From positions 61,252 to 125,251 of the forward strand of contig NZFO01000008.1 of the NCBI GenBank assembly GCA_002690705.1: 64,000 bases of DNA. Reading direction: 5' to 3'. Source of the DNA: Magnetovibrio sp. GTDB taxonomy: Bacteria; Pseudomonadota; Alphaproteobacteria; Rhodospirillales; Casp-alpha2. Each line of letters opens with the position of its first letter. Positions within the stretch are counted from its first letter, which is position 1. Shown in pieces: positions 44,463-54,270 of the stretch. Both the position numbers and the translations under genes were made by a program. The notes below the pieces were generated by a model. That model was not told the DNA's origin, did not search any database, and worked only from the letters and a program-made list of their open reading frames with translations.

Positions 44463-45298
44463 TCAGACCTCGTACCCGTCGGGCGTGGCTAGTTGTTAGC
44501 ATAAGTAATAGCGTTAATACATTAATTGAATGTCGAGATTAGATTGATTTTCGACTGTCATGGATCTGTAGTTATATTTGGCAAATATTTTAATAATCCT
44601 TTTGATGCCGCTTTCACCAACTCAGCCACATCCTCAAAGTCACCGTCACGAACAAAAATAGGGATCCAGCAGCTCCTCTCGTTGTAAGTGCGGCGTAAAC
44701 TCAAGAAAATCAATTTCCTTTAGAATGTGTTTTAGCCCCATCGAGCTCAGATCATTTAGAATGCCTTTCTCCATACCTTTTATCAGACCAACGGTTTCAA
44801 ATTCTCGCCCAATTATTTGGCGCTCAACTTGGCGGGAAGGCTCTTATCCTCGTTTAACCGAGGCAGCTTGACCTAGGTCATCCGGCGCGCATTCTGCTTG
44901 CTTCGCTTTAATCCCAACAAACTCAGAACCAATTTGCCAAGCCACGCCTGCATTAGATACCCGAGCGAGGAACACACCTCCTATTATGGGTGACTAAAAA
45001 TACTTCCACGATAAACGAATAGAACCTCAATAATTCAATAGTTCTGAGCCTCCATACGCCTGAGACATAAAATTACGACGCCCATAGTCATCTGGTAATG
45101 GTTACGCTCATTTGTGCGGATCACGTAGTTACTATTAAATTAAATGTGATATTTAGAATTTTAATTTCTTTGTAGGGACTTCTTGACTCACGAAAGTCAT
45201 GCCTCCATCCTTAAAATATATTTAAGATCACATGTTTAAGCTATATTTAATCAGTCTCGACGTGATCATGCAGTCAAAATAATTTAAGGGAGATCAAC
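44463..45298. other. decayed region, left part of the gene graveyard
   Basis: No intact gene. On the minus strand from about 44990 to 44570 there is a protein-like reading broken by stops and at least one shift. One segment contains GIKAKQAECAPDDLGQAASV, a later one MEKGILNDLSSMGLKHILKE, and the last one FVRDGDFEDVAELVKAASKG before a TGA near 44570. I do not recognise the family. The right half (45000-45290) is AT-rich, with repeated TTTAAG/ATATTTAA stretches and no frame. Confidence 0.45.
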
Positions 45299-46774
45299 CT
45301 GCATAAAATCACAAATATCGATTCATTCCAACATAAAGCCGTAAATAATCCATGGTGTAAATTCACCAAAAGTGTTGGCACAAACTCGACAACCTCTAAA
45401 CCTCGAGCCTTTTTACCTGCCTTCATGAACAGCGTTACGGAAGGTGGAGATGGGAATGTATTGTGTTTTGCAGGATCTATCCGCGCGGGGAAAACCGAGC
45501 TGATTCGTGTAACATTCACCACGTTGATCGACGATCATCTTAACTCAACCAATGTTTTATACTATCATGTCGCCGAACCGAATCTGACTGTCGCCAATCT
45601 GTGATCGGTACTAAAAAATTTTTGTCAATATCATGTTCACGGACCTCAGGCTGAGCTCAAAATTTTTATGAGGAAGTTCAATATATGAGAGATTGGGAAA
45701 AGATCCTCATCGGCCTAGGCAAATTATGGCTTAAGGCTCGTTTCATCTCTGTTGTTTCCTCCCACGCACCATGTTTGGCTACCGGAGGGAAAAGCTATGA
45801 AGGGCGCATGATGACGTTCGTTCTACCACCGCTGATATTTTTAGCATTCCTTCGCTGCCGCGGTTCTGAGAACTTCCTGTTTAATGCTGACTCCAAGTCT
45901 ATTGCCCAAGAAATTAACAGGTCTACCTTGTCTATCGAAGGCAATCGCATTCCAGCACTCGATACTGAATTCGAGTACTACATCAATTTTGGTGGTTTTG
46001 TTACAGGTATTCCGTTACTCGAGGACGATATCGCCGTATCAAGACCTATCACGAACGGTATCGCTGTCCAACTTTTACGAGGGGACTTCCCCAACCTTCA
46101 CGGCATTTCAGAGGTGCTGAAATTAGGTTGTCTGTTCGCCCTTTTCGCTTTCAATACAGCATGCGAAATAACAATCGACTACCTTGCAAAGGCCACAAAA
46201 ATGATCAAAAATTCGCTTCGAAAATACTTGGATTATTTAGAACGGGCCTTCTTAATTCATCGTGTCCCACGGGTTGATAAAAATCCAAACCACCTTCAAC
46301 GCCAAGTTGCTCTAAAAGTTTACCTAACTGCGCCGTACCTTTCCTTCGACATGTTTGCGCTTATTTCTCCAACGGGACGACCTTTCTGCCGTTTGGCAGG
46401 GACCACCTTTGTGGCGCAATGGCTGGCCTCCCCTGACAAGATGAACTTTGCTTATGCCCCGTTGGCGGGGAGGGAAAGTAGACATTGTAAGTATGCATAA
46501 AAAAATAAGCCTCCCCGATCATGTCTATGAAAGCGACTGGTCCGACAGATATCAAACGTCAGATATAGCGCCGAACGAACTAATGCAACTCATCAATACT
46601 AACAATCGTCTCGCGACAGAATACGTTTTAACAGGTGCCACTGCACAATACGTATCAGTGCGGGGAGTGAGTAGTACCCTCGCGACATTGGCGCTCTACG
46701 CCTATTGGTTAAAATGCAACCGAACGTCGTACTTCTTTCACTATGACACACTTAAAAAGGACCGTCCGCTATGA
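45299..46774 (+). pseudogene. broken AAA ATPase with DUF4143 domain
   Basis: Pieces in order match one protein of the ATP-binding/DUF4143 family. First comes an N-terminal NNPWCK-RAFLPAFMNSVTEG region, then Walker A CFAGSIRAGKTELIR near 45470. A stop follows at about 45602, where the frame breaks. The frame 45685-46500 gives SSHAPCLATGGKSYEGRMMTF (split) and LPPLIFLAFL, the usual sensor and FTLPPLTFxE-like motif, plus the DUF4143 helical part. A shift at about 46455 then leads into RWRGGKVDIVSMHK, the nuclease-like end, to 46774. Such proteins are often single selfish-looking or defence-linked ATPases; their role is unclear. The stop overlaps the start of the intact FAH gene (ATGA). Confidence 0.75.
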
Positions 46775-47634
46775 AACTAGTTAGCCTTTTAGCATCTGAT
46801 GGCCCAGCGCTTGGTTTAGTCAAAGATAATGGCGTGGTCAATTTAAATACCCTTTTATCAAAGTTACCTCGCACTATGAAGAAATTACTTCAAGTTAGCG
46901 GCTCGAGTCCCGGAGAGATAATTCCAAAAGACGTTACGGGTCGGACTACCCGGTTGGATGATATTAGGTTGCTGCCAGTCATACCTGATCCCGGAAAAAT
47001 TATCTGCATAGGCCGAAACTACGCCGCGCACGCCCGTGAAGGGGGGGCCGAGCCATTGGATTATCCAGACATCTTTATGCGCGGTGCCACCTCATTAACC
47101 GCGCATAACTCGGCTATCATTTGTCCTAACTGTTCCACAAAATTGGACTATGAAGCCGAATTAGTCCTCGTCATCGGACGAAATGCGCGACACGTGTCAG
47201 AGGCGAATGCGTTAAACTACGTGGCGGGTTACTCAATTTTTAATGAGGGGTCAGTTCGCGATTACCAACGGAGAGCCACGCAGTGGACACCCGGTAAAAA
47301 TTTTGACAGAACTGGGGCCTTTGGACCGGCATTGGTCACACCCGATGAATTACCAAAGGCAATGGCAGGTGTTCGCATTCAAACACGTTTAAATGGCGAG
47401 ACAATGCAAGATGCAAATACAAACGATTTAATTTTTTCAATCCCACGCCTAATTGCCATCTTAAGTGAGGTAATGACCTTGGAGCCGGGGGATGTGGTTG
47501 TAACCGGAACACCCGAGGGCGTTGGCCATGCTCGGCGTCCACCTGTCTGGATGAAGCCGGGCGATCATGTTGAAGTAGAAATTGATGGCCTTGGCATTCT
47601 CAAGAACGTGATCAAGGCTGAAAATACTCTTTAA
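46771..47634 (+). CDS. fumarylacetoacetate hydrolase family protein
   Basis: Intact FAH-family hydrolase/decarboxylase of 287 residues. Start KLVSLLASDGPALGLVKDNG; core KIICIGRNYAAHAREGG near 75; metal-binding glutamates in DYEAELVLVIG near 130 and an Asp further on in place of the third ligand region; KNFDRTGAFGPALV near 178; C-terminal GDVVVTGTPEGVGHARRPP. Family members act on 2-keto-3-deoxy sugar acids, acylpyruvates or 2-oxo-hexenedioates. Its start codon overlaps the stop of the broken ATPase gene, so its original transcription unit may have been disturbed. It is the only intact gene in 44.5-49 kb. Confidence 0.88.
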   Translation: MKLVSLLASDGPALGLVKDNGVVNLNTLLSKLPRTMKKLLQVSGSSPGEIIPKDVTGRTTRLDDIRLLPVIPDPGKIICIGRNYAAHAREGGAEPLDYPDIFMRGATSLTAHNSAIICPNCSTKLDYEAELVLVIGRNARHVSEANALNYVAGYSIFNEGSVRDYQRRATQWTPGKNFDRTGAFGPALVTPDELPKAMAGVRIQTRLNGETMQDANTNDLIFSIPRLIAILSEVMTLEPGDVVVTGTPEGVGHARRPPVWMKPGDHVEVEIDGLGILKNVIKAENTL

Positions 47635-47673
47635 ATAGTGTAAATTATTCTAGATTAAGAGCGGAGGGACCAA

Positions 47674-47997
47674 ATGTTTATTCATAAATAGCCGCGACAG
47701 CTTGAACCTATTATCAAAAACTTGCCGTCTGAATTACATTCGATCCACCACCCAAAATATGTTTACGTCATCGTTACGATTAATTTCCGTGTCGAGAGTT
47801 TTGCAAATCCTATATATAAATTCGATGGTCCTCCAATCTTAACTGATTCCATTAAAGCCCCCAGTGATCCACACAGCGGCCAAACAATAGAAAAGCCTAG
47901 ATCTTTGACACTGACTGTAACTGTAATGTTTCAACGGGGGGGGCTATCAATGCTTCAGCCTAGTTCTTACGACGCACACCATAGAGTTAGCAGTTAA
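47674..47997 (+). pseudogene. probable broken small gene, family not recognised
   Basis: A strong ribosome site (GGAGGG) precedes ATG 47674, but the sixth codon is TAG. After it the same frame stays open to 47997, starting PRQLEPIIKNLPSELHSIHH and continuing through VYVIVTINFRVESFANPIYK. The good ribosome site with an immediate stop, between two other decayed genes, suggests a recent nonsense mutation. I cannot name the family; no other gene is visible in 47635-48093. Confidence 0.4.
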
Positions 47998-48093
47998 TAC
48001 CGCGCTTTAACAGAGTGAATCCGAAGAAGCCGATCTCGAATAGAATTACACAAAAAATATTTGTGTCGAAACGGCTCAAGAAAGGATTTAGCA

Positions 48094-48761
48094 TTGGGAC
48101 AAAAGATCGCGCTTTCTCACGCTACTCGCTATGTAACCCAACCAATTTAGATAGCGTTCGCTGACATTTGGCCCGAGGCCGTATATGGAGTTTGCTGGAC
48201 GAAGGTTTAACACAAGAGGTCGATAGAGCCGGTAAAATAACAGAGTTAATCTCCCAACGGTTTGAGAACTTGGTAAGTTTTTGCGTTAATACAAAGAAAG
48301 ACGGATTGCTTTTTACCTGCTCAGCCTTCGTACCTCAAATCGAGAGGTGTCAGCAACGGTATACGTTACCAATCCTGAAGCCCAATGAAGCGCTTTTGGA
48401 GGTAATGTTGCAATCGGACGGCGCAATTGGTTTGTTGGCCAGCCACCCAGTGACCTTACCTACGCTGAAAACTCAGCTGCACGCCTTGGCTAAACTTAAA
48501 GGAGTGGATATTTTAGTTCGGTCAAGGTTAGCAAAAGTTGCTTGGGATGCGCTTCAGATTGGGGAATAAGAGCGGCATGACCAGTTAATTATTGAAAGCC
48601 GCTGCCATTCTCAAAAATGCAAACTTGTCGCGCTCGCGCAGTTCTCTATGACACCATTAAAAGCTTAAATGGAAAAACGTGTGACTGGCACTGATCTGTC
48701 CTCGCCACATACTGCTATTAGGAGATTAAAACGCGTAATGCAGCCCACTACCCCCTTTTAA
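48094..48761 (+). pseudogene. broken Asp/Glu racemase-family gene
   Basis: From TTG 48094 (AAAGGA upstream) the reading KIALSHATRYVTQPI is stopped by TAG at 48148. It continues IAFADIWPEA and shifts frame to RIWSLLDEGLTQEVDRAGKI. It runs on through GLLFTCSAFVPQIE and KPNEALLEVML (the two conserved-cysteine/substrate regions; the first Cys is kept) to a TAA at 48567. The frame then continues past it with HDQLIIES and LVALAQFSM, another stop at 48666, then VTGTDLSSPHTAIRRLKRVM and the final TAA at 48759. Three in-frame stops and one shift in an otherwise complete gene mean it is dead. A further short frame (48873-48935, MYSGKDAPIYDFAQLTPFNF) with a good ribosome site may be another truncated start. 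Confidence 0.8.
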
Positions 48762-49040
48762 TGCTGTTACTTTCATGCTGCCCGCCTACCGCACGAGTGA
48801 CAGGAGTGACTCAAGGCGAATTGTCACGCTATTTCTTATCGATCAAAACAAAATAAAGATAGAGGAATACAGATGTACAGTGGAAAAGATGCACCGATTT
48901 ATGATTTCGCCCAACTGACCCCATTCAACTTTTAATCCACAACCGGCCACATTTTATGTTTGCATAAGAGTCGGAAAATTTTTCCAAAACACAGCATTAT
49001 CACAAACTTCACTCACCCGTTGTGCAAAAAGCCTAAATAT

Positions 49041-50249
49041 TCAGTGGGGGTGTTTCCGCAATCTCAGTCTCAAGGCGTTTAACTTAATAAACCCTTTTGC
49101 GTCAAATTGATCATAAACATTGTCGTCTTCAAAAGTTACAATATCTTCGCTATAAAGTGAATTGGGAGATTTGCGCCCAGTGATCATTACGTTTCCTTTG
49201 TAAAGTTTTAGACGTACTGTCCCTGTTACAGGCTCAGACGCCTTATCAATCGCCGCTTGGAGTATCTCTCGCTCCGGCGCAAACCAGAACCCATTGTACA
49301 ACATTTCCGCGTACTTCGGCATCAATTCATCTTTACTGTGCATAGCACCTCTATCCAAAGTCAAACTCTCCATAGCACGCCTCGCATGAAACAGAACTGT
49401 TCCGCCCGGTGTCTCATATACACCGCGGGACTTCATGCCAATAAAGCGATTTTCAACAATATCAATCACACCAACACCATTGGAACCGCCTAGCTCGTTT
49501 AGCTTGGTCAAAAGATCCGCTGGCCCCAACTTTTCACCATTTACTGCGGTTGGATCCCCAGATTCGAAATCGATAGTAATTTCCAACTGTGAGTCCGGTG
49601 CTTTCCAGGGGGGGACAACACGAGTCAGGACATGCTCCCAATCAGGTTCTTTCCAAGGGTCCTCAAGAGCTTTGCCCTCCGATGAAATATGTAAAAGGTT
49701 AGCATCCTGAGAAAAAGGCGGCTCGCCGCGCTTATCTTTAGGAATGGGTATTTGGTTTTTGTCAGCGTAGGAAATAAGCTTAGCACGTGACGTCAAATCC
49801 CATTCGCGCCATGGCGCGATGATCTTGATATCAGGCTTCAGGGCATAATAACCAAGTTCAAACCGAATCTGATCGTTACCCTTTCCTGTCGCACCATGAC
49901 TGACCGCGTCAGCACCTGTTTCATGAGCTATTTCGACCTGACGCTTGGCAATTAAAGGACGAGCAATGGAGGTGCCAAGGAGATAGGTCCCCTCATATAT
50001 GGCGTTGGCGCGAAAAGCCGGAAACACATAGTCCCGCACGAATTCATCCTGCATGTTTTCTATGTAAATTTCCTTAATACCAAGCATTTCAGCTTTTTTA
50101 CGGGCAGGCTCAACTTCTTCACCCTGACCAAGATCAGCGGTGAAAGTAACCACTTCGCAATTGTAGGTGTCTTTCAGCCATTTAAGTATGACCGATGTAT
50201 CTAAGCCGCCTGAATAAGCTAACACCACTTTTTTTACTTCCGTCGCCAT
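49041..50249 (-). CDS. argG: argininosuccinate synthase
   Basis: Joins citrulline and aspartate with ATP in arginine synthesis, 402 residues. ATG 50249 is preferred to TTG 50255 because a GAGG box is at normal spacing. The PP-loop [18 protein letters not shown] is at about 8-25; [21 protein letters not shown] near 115 and [17 protein letters not shown] near 360 are the other signatures. All parts are intact and length is normal. It is separated from rlmN by 246 bases and should have its own promoter there. Confidence 0.95.
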   Translation of the reverse strand: MATEVKKVVLAYSGGLDTSVILKWLKDTYNCEVVTFTADLGQGEEVEPARKKAEMLGIKEIYIENMQDEFVRDYVFPAFRANAIYEGTYLLGTSIARPLIAKRQVEIAHETGADAVSHGATGKGNDQIRFELGYYALKPDIKIIAPWREWDLTSRAKLISYADKNQIPIPKDKRGEPPFSQDANLLHISSEGKALEDPWKEPDWEHVLTRVVPPWKAPDSQLEITIDFESGDPTAVNGEKLGPADLLTKLNELGGSNGVGVIDIVENRFIGMKSRGVYETPGGTVLFHARRAMESLTLDRGAMHSKDELMPKYAEMLYNGFWFAPEREILQAAIDKASEPVTGTVRLKLYKGNVMITGRKSPNSLYSEDIVTFEDDNVYDQFDAKGFIKLNALRLRLRKHPH

Positions 50250-50495
50250 ATTCAATACCTCGCTTCAAGTCGGAAAACGGCCCGGAGTATAGGCGAAAGG
50301 ATCGTAACGACAAGACTGGCCTCGAAGTCGATAGTGTATTCGGTAGTATAATTACAACTTTAGCAAACCCGATAATGACTGAATTAATTGAGCAGCATTC
50401 CAACGCTGCGGTCGTATACTAATACGTTTTACATGTGGTATCCTCGGTCTCCTTGACAGATCATTATTTGTTAGCTACTTCAAAAAAACATTTGT

Positions 50496-51584
50496 TCAAG
50501 TCTTAGTCTTAATCCGTGAGTAATCCTCGCGTTCACTTGAAGATTTAAGTTGTCCGCAAGCCGCCATTATATCGCGGCCGCGCGGGGCGCGGACCGGAGC
50601 CGAATACCCTGCATCATTTAAGATGTCCGCAAAACGTCGGATGACATTACTACTCGAACACTCATAAGTAGCACCTGGCCAAGGATTAAATGGAATCAGG
50701 TTAAATTTTGCCGGTGTTCCGTTAACTAATTTTGCCAACGCCTTAGCGTCAGCCGGACTATCATTGATTCCCTTGAGCATGACATACTCAAAGGTTATCC
50801 GCCGTGCATTATTGGCGCCGGGGTAATCACGGCAAGCCGACATTAACTCAGATATTGGATATTTTCGATTTATGGGAACTAATACGTCACGTAGATCATC
50901 CGTAACCGCATGCAAGCTTACGGCTAGGCCAACCCCGAGCTCATCACCGCAACGGCGAATTTGAGGAACAACGCCAGAAGTAGATAGAGTTATCCGGCGT
51001 CGCGACAAAGCGATACCCTCATTGTCCATAATAATCCGCAAAGCCGTGGCAACGTTATCATAATTAAATAAGGGCTCGCCCATGCCCATCATTACAAGGT
51101 TTGAGATTGCTCGACCGCCATCCTTTGGAGATGACCACTCATTATATGAGTCACAAGCAACCATGAATTGGCCGAGAATTTCGGCGGCCGTTAGGTTCCG
51201 CACTAGCTTCTGCGTCCCCGTGTGACAGAACGTGCATGTTAGGGTACAACCCACCTGGGAAGAGACACAGACCGCGCCGCGGTCTTCTTCTGGAATATAA
51301 ACTGACTCTGCTTCTTGACCGTCTGAAAATTTGACTAGCCATTTGCGAGTCCCATCCCTTGAATTATGCTCTTGGCTAATATCTGGAAGCTCAACAACAT
51401 AAGTCTCTGCAAGCCGTTTACGGAAATCTTTTGCTAAAGAGGTCATTTGCTCAAAATCACGCCGCCCACGGCAATAAATCCAATGCCAAAGTTGTTTGGC
51501 GCGGAATGGTCTCTCACCAAGTGCAACCATTTCTTCCGCTAATTGAGCACGGCTCAAGCCCACCAAATTTCGGCGAACTATCAT
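50496..51584 (-). CDS. rlmN: dual-specificity 23S rRNA/tRNA methyltransferase RlmN
   Basis: Radical-SAM enzyme that methylates C2 of A2503 in 23S rRNA and A37 in some tRNAs, 362 residues. The start ATG 51584 overlaps the stop of the upstream IalB gene as ATGA, which decides it against TTG 51596. The cluster motif CTLTCTFC (CxxxCxxC) is near residue 113-120; [17 protein letters not shown] and [12 protein letters not shown] follow. The methyl-carrying cysteine is in the C-terminal AACGQL. All catalytic cysteines are present. It is coupled to the IalB-like gene. Confidence 0.94.
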   Translation of the reverse strand: MIVRRNLVGLSRAQLAEEMVALGERPFRAKQLWHWIYCRGRRDFEQMTSLAKDFRKRLAETYVVELPDISQEHNSRDGTRKWLVKFSDGQEAESVYIPEEDRGAVCVSSQVGCTLTCTFCHTGTQKLVRNLTAAEILGQFMVACDSYNEWSSPKDGGRAISNLVMMGMGEPLFNYDNVATALRIIMDNEGIALSRRRITLSTSGVVPQIRRCGDELGVGLAVSLHAVTDDLRDVLVPINRKYPISELMSACRDYPGANNARRITFEYVMLKGINDSPADAKALAKLVNGTPAKFNLIPFNPWPGATYECSSSNVIRRFADILNDAGYSAPVRAPRGRDIMAACGQLKSSSEREDYSRIKTKT

Positions 51585-52096
51585 TGTATTTTGCAAACCT
51601 TTCCAATCGCTCTATAGGCCGCGGTGAAACCTCTCAATGAATATGTATCATTGGTTTTAGTTCCACGTGACGACACACCTTTGACAGTCATCGTTACTCC
51701 GCGCATCATAGCAATGACGAGTGCATTATCGGCATCGGCATCGGGAGCAAAAGCCCATCCTTCTCTTGTAAAAAGCTTGAAATGCCTCTCGCCAATAATT
51801 CCCGAAACGCCAGATCCTCTCTTATGACGGTAACCAGCACGTATAGAGATGACGTTCTTACTTTTTTCTGCTGGGCGATGCGTAATTAGCACATAACTTG
51901 CACCGCGTTTCTTATACTTGCCCCGCATCTTTTTTGGCTCTGAACCGATGTAACAAATAGTATTATCTCCGTCCTTGTCCGTAAAAGCTTCCCAATCACC
52001 AAATTTACCCAAAAAACTCTCGGCCCTTGCATTGGTCAAAGGAACAAGGATTGAGACAGAAATAGCAGCAGTAACAATTAATATAAATTTATTCAT
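51581..52096 (-). CDS. invasion-associated locus B (IalB) family protein
   Basis: Exported protein of 171 residues from ATG 52096; the open frame extends much further upstream, but a signal peptide begins here ([27 protein letters not shown], quoted to the cleavage area). The mature protein has [20 protein letters not shown], the family opening, and [19 protein letters not shown] and [20 protein letters not shown] in the later half. IalB proteins are periplasmic or outer-surface proteins of alphaproteobacteria; the name comes from Bartonella, and in free-living species the role is unknown. In relatives this gene often precedes rlmN, as here, with coupled translation. Confidence 0.87.
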   Translation of the reverse strand: MNKFILIVTAAISVSILVPLTNARAESFLGKFGDWEAFTDKDGDNTICYIGSEPKKMRGKYKKRGASYVLITHRPAEKSKNVISIRAGYRHKRGSGVSGIIGERHFKLFTREGWAFAPDADADNALVIAMMRGVTMTVKGVSSRGTKTNDTYSLRGFTAAYRAIGKVCKIQ

Positions 52097-52557
52097 ATGC
52101 TCTAAATAAACTGGTGACTGTAGCTTGCCAAGTGGGCCGCCTCGAAAAGAATAATAGGACCTGGTAACCAGTCCAAAGCAAGCTATTCGTCCGAGAACTC
52201 TAGTTGTGGCACTCCACCACCGGTTGGCGGCGCAGCGCCATTGGAAGTAATTAAGACGGATAAACACGCTGAATTTCATACCTCTTTGAAGTATCACACC
52301 GATAAAACCATGGGATACTTTGTAGCTTAATATTCCGAACCGAATCAATGTATGACACGTTTCTGAAAACTTCATAGTACCAGTTTCAGTCAAGCTACGC
52401 GTGATACCGACGGTGGCGGAACTCTTGTGGTTCAAATGTTCCTATAACATCTCAAGCTGCCACCAAATTACTCATCTATATCATGATAGCAAAAAGAGAG
52501 CGAGTTGGCGAGGGTCACATCGCCCAAGCTTGGTGAGACTGATATTTAGAGGTACCA
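52097..52557. other. 460 bases without a convincing gene
   Basis: A long open frame on the minus strand continues upstream of ialB through this stretch, but its translation is not protein-like. On the plus strand a short reading (GTPPPVGGAAPLEVIKTDKH and some 20 more residues from about 52208 to 52330) is the only suggestive piece; it may be a relic. Otherwise nothing is seen. Confidence 0.4.
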
Positions 52558-53133
52558 TCAATCATTATAGCCTTCTGGGGGCCTATCAAGATAAACATCC
52601 AATTCACCTGCAAGTCGCGAGAACCGGCCACCATGCTGATGCGCTTTAAACTCTTCAGTAGGCGGACCCGGCTTGTCTGCGCGCCGAGGAAATCGACCTA
52701 ATGAAATTATTCGGTCATACATTACCAGAGCGCCAGCTATTCCGACATTCACACAAAACTTACTTGGAATTTTTACTACCCAATCGCAGCGTGCATGGGT
52801 TTCAGGCGACAGTTCCCCACGTTCAGGACCAAGAATGTAAGCAGCTTGTTGCGGATGTCGGAAGCTTGGTAAATCTATCGCAGAATCCCACAATTCAATC
52901 CCAATCATCTTGCATTCGGTTGGCAGTATTAAAGCAGATGGGTCAGGAAAACTGTAAAACGGTAGGTGCTCTATCGAATCCGATGTGTCTGATTTTAAAC
53001 CATGCTTCCGCTCATAATTGGCAGCAACCGTGAAAATGAAGCTCGCGCCGAAGGCATGTGCTGAACGAAAAAGGTTGCCCAAATTCATGGCCTTTGAAAT
53101 ATTCTCAACTCCAATGCCATAATAACCGCGCAT
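52558..53133 (-). CDS. SpoU/TrmH-family RNA 2'-O-methyltransferase
   Basis: SPOUT-fold methyltransferase, 191 residues. Motif 1 is NLGNLFRSAHAFGASFIF near 17-34, motif 2 AAYILGPERGELSPE near 96-110, and motif 3 IPSKFCVNVGIAGALVMYDRI near 121-141, where the family norm NVSVAxAxxL is slightly changed to NVGIAGALV. The three knot motifs with the Arg in the first and Glu in the second are present. A C-terminal tail of 45 residues is rich in Pro, Gly and His. The RNA target is unknown. It is a single gene on the minus strand, divergent from the quinone oxidoreductase gene. Confidence 0.87.
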   Translation of the reverse strand: MRGYYGIGVENISKAMNLGNLFRSAHAFGASFIFTVAANYERKHGLKSDTSDSIEHLPFYSFPDPSALILPTECKMIGIELWDSAIDLPSFRHPQQAAYILGPERGELSPETHARCDWVVKIPSKFCVNVGIAGALVMYDRIISLGRFPRRADKPGPPTEEFKAHQHGGRFSRLAGELDVYLDRPPEGYND

Positions 53134-53268
53134 GTCGTGCCCCTTTCGGTTATCAATCCCGCTCTATGTCTTGCCCCTTACGCTAGGGTCAGGCAAAACC
53201 ACACTTGAATCGAGCTACAGAAATGATCCTAGTACGTTTTAGTTTAGTCAAGAGAGGAGACAATTAAA

Positions 53269-54255
53269 ATGCGCGCCTTTCTCTGCCACAACTGGGGTGA
53301 AGCCCAGACCATGAAGGTCGAAGAGACAAGCCCACCTCAGATGACGGAGGACGGCGTTCGGATCGCAGTCAAAGCTGCCGGGGTGAATTTTGCAGATACT
53401 CTGATGATTAAAGGTGAGTATCAAGTTCGTCCGTCCTTTCCTTTTAGCCCGGGACTGGAAATCGCAGGTGAGGTTTTAGAGTGCGCTCCGAGTGTAAAAG
53501 GCGTGCAGCCGGGAGACCGAGTTATGGCAATGACGCATTATGGCGGTTATGCTAACGAGGCCGTAGCGCCTGCCCGAGACGTTATTATCATCCCTGACTC
53601 TATGGATTACACTGTCGCTGCAGGTTTTCCCATTGCCTATGGCACATCACATATCGGCTTGACAGACAAACTTGATCTGCAACCAGGCGAAACCCTTCTT
53701 GTGCACGGTGCGGCAGGAGGGGTCGGCCTTACAGCCGTTGAAATTGCCAAGAAAATTGGCGCCACCGTGATCGCAACTGCCGGTGACAAAGACAAACTCA
53801 AAATTGCTGAAAAGTACGGTGCAGACCATCTAATTGATTACCGCGAGGAAGACATTCGTGAGCGCGTGAAACAAGTCACTGATGGACGTGGGGCCGACGC
53901 TGTCTATGACCCTGTCGGCGGCTCAGCATTTAACGAATCACTGCGTTGTACAGCTCAGAGGGGACGTATTCTCGTCGTTGGTTTTGCCTCTGGAAACATC
54001 CCGCAGATTCCAGCCAATATTTTGCTTGTGAAAAACTTAAGCGTGATTGGCTACTACTGGGGGGCACACCGCGAACTTGACCCGGAATTAGTTCAAGACT
54101 CATTCGTTGAATTGATAGATTGGTTCGAGGACGGCGAATTGACCCCACACGTGTCAAATACTTTTGAATTGGCGGACGCGGCAGAGGCCATGGAAATGCT
54201 GAAAACCCGAAAATCTACAGGCAAGGTTGTTTTAACCATGGAAACTAGACACTGA
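53269..54255 (+). CDS. NADPH:quinone oxidoreductase family protein
   Basis: Zinc-free medium-chain dehydrogenase/reductase of 328 residues. The N-terminal catalytic domain has GVNFADTLMIKGEYQVRPSFPFSPGLEIAGEV (in parts). The NADPH Rossmann motif is LLVHGAAGGVGLTAVEIAKK near 142-160, then GADHLIDYREEDIRERVK and DAVYDPVGG. No structural or catalytic zinc ligands are seen. AGAGGAGA precedes ATG 53269. It is followed 15 bases later by an acyl-CoA synthetase gene, so the pair may work on the same acyl substrate, the reductase perhaps as an enoyl-CoA or quinone reductase. Confidence 0.88.
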   Translation: MRAFLCHNWGEAQTMKVEETSPPQMTEDGVRIAVKAAGVNFADTLMIKGEYQVRPSFPFSPGLEIAGEVLECAPSVKGVQPGDRVMAMTHYGGYANEAVAPARDVIIIPDSMDYTVAAGFPIAYGTSHIGLTDKLDLQPGETLLVHGAAGGVGLTAVEIAKKIGATVIATAGDKDKLKIAEKYGADHLIDYREEDIRERVKQVTDGRGADAVYDPVGGSAFNESLRCTAQRGRILVVGFASGNIPQIPANILLVKNLSVIGYYWGAHRELDPELVQDSFVELIDWFEDGELTPHVSNTFELADAAEAMEMLKTRKSTGKVVLTMETRH

Positions 54256-54270
54256 TTTCGATTTGGTCCT

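Noticed and set aside
52097..52435. N-terminal extension of the IalB protein to 284 residues
   Set aside because: The extra 113 residues are not protein-like and would hide a proper signal peptide starting at 52096.
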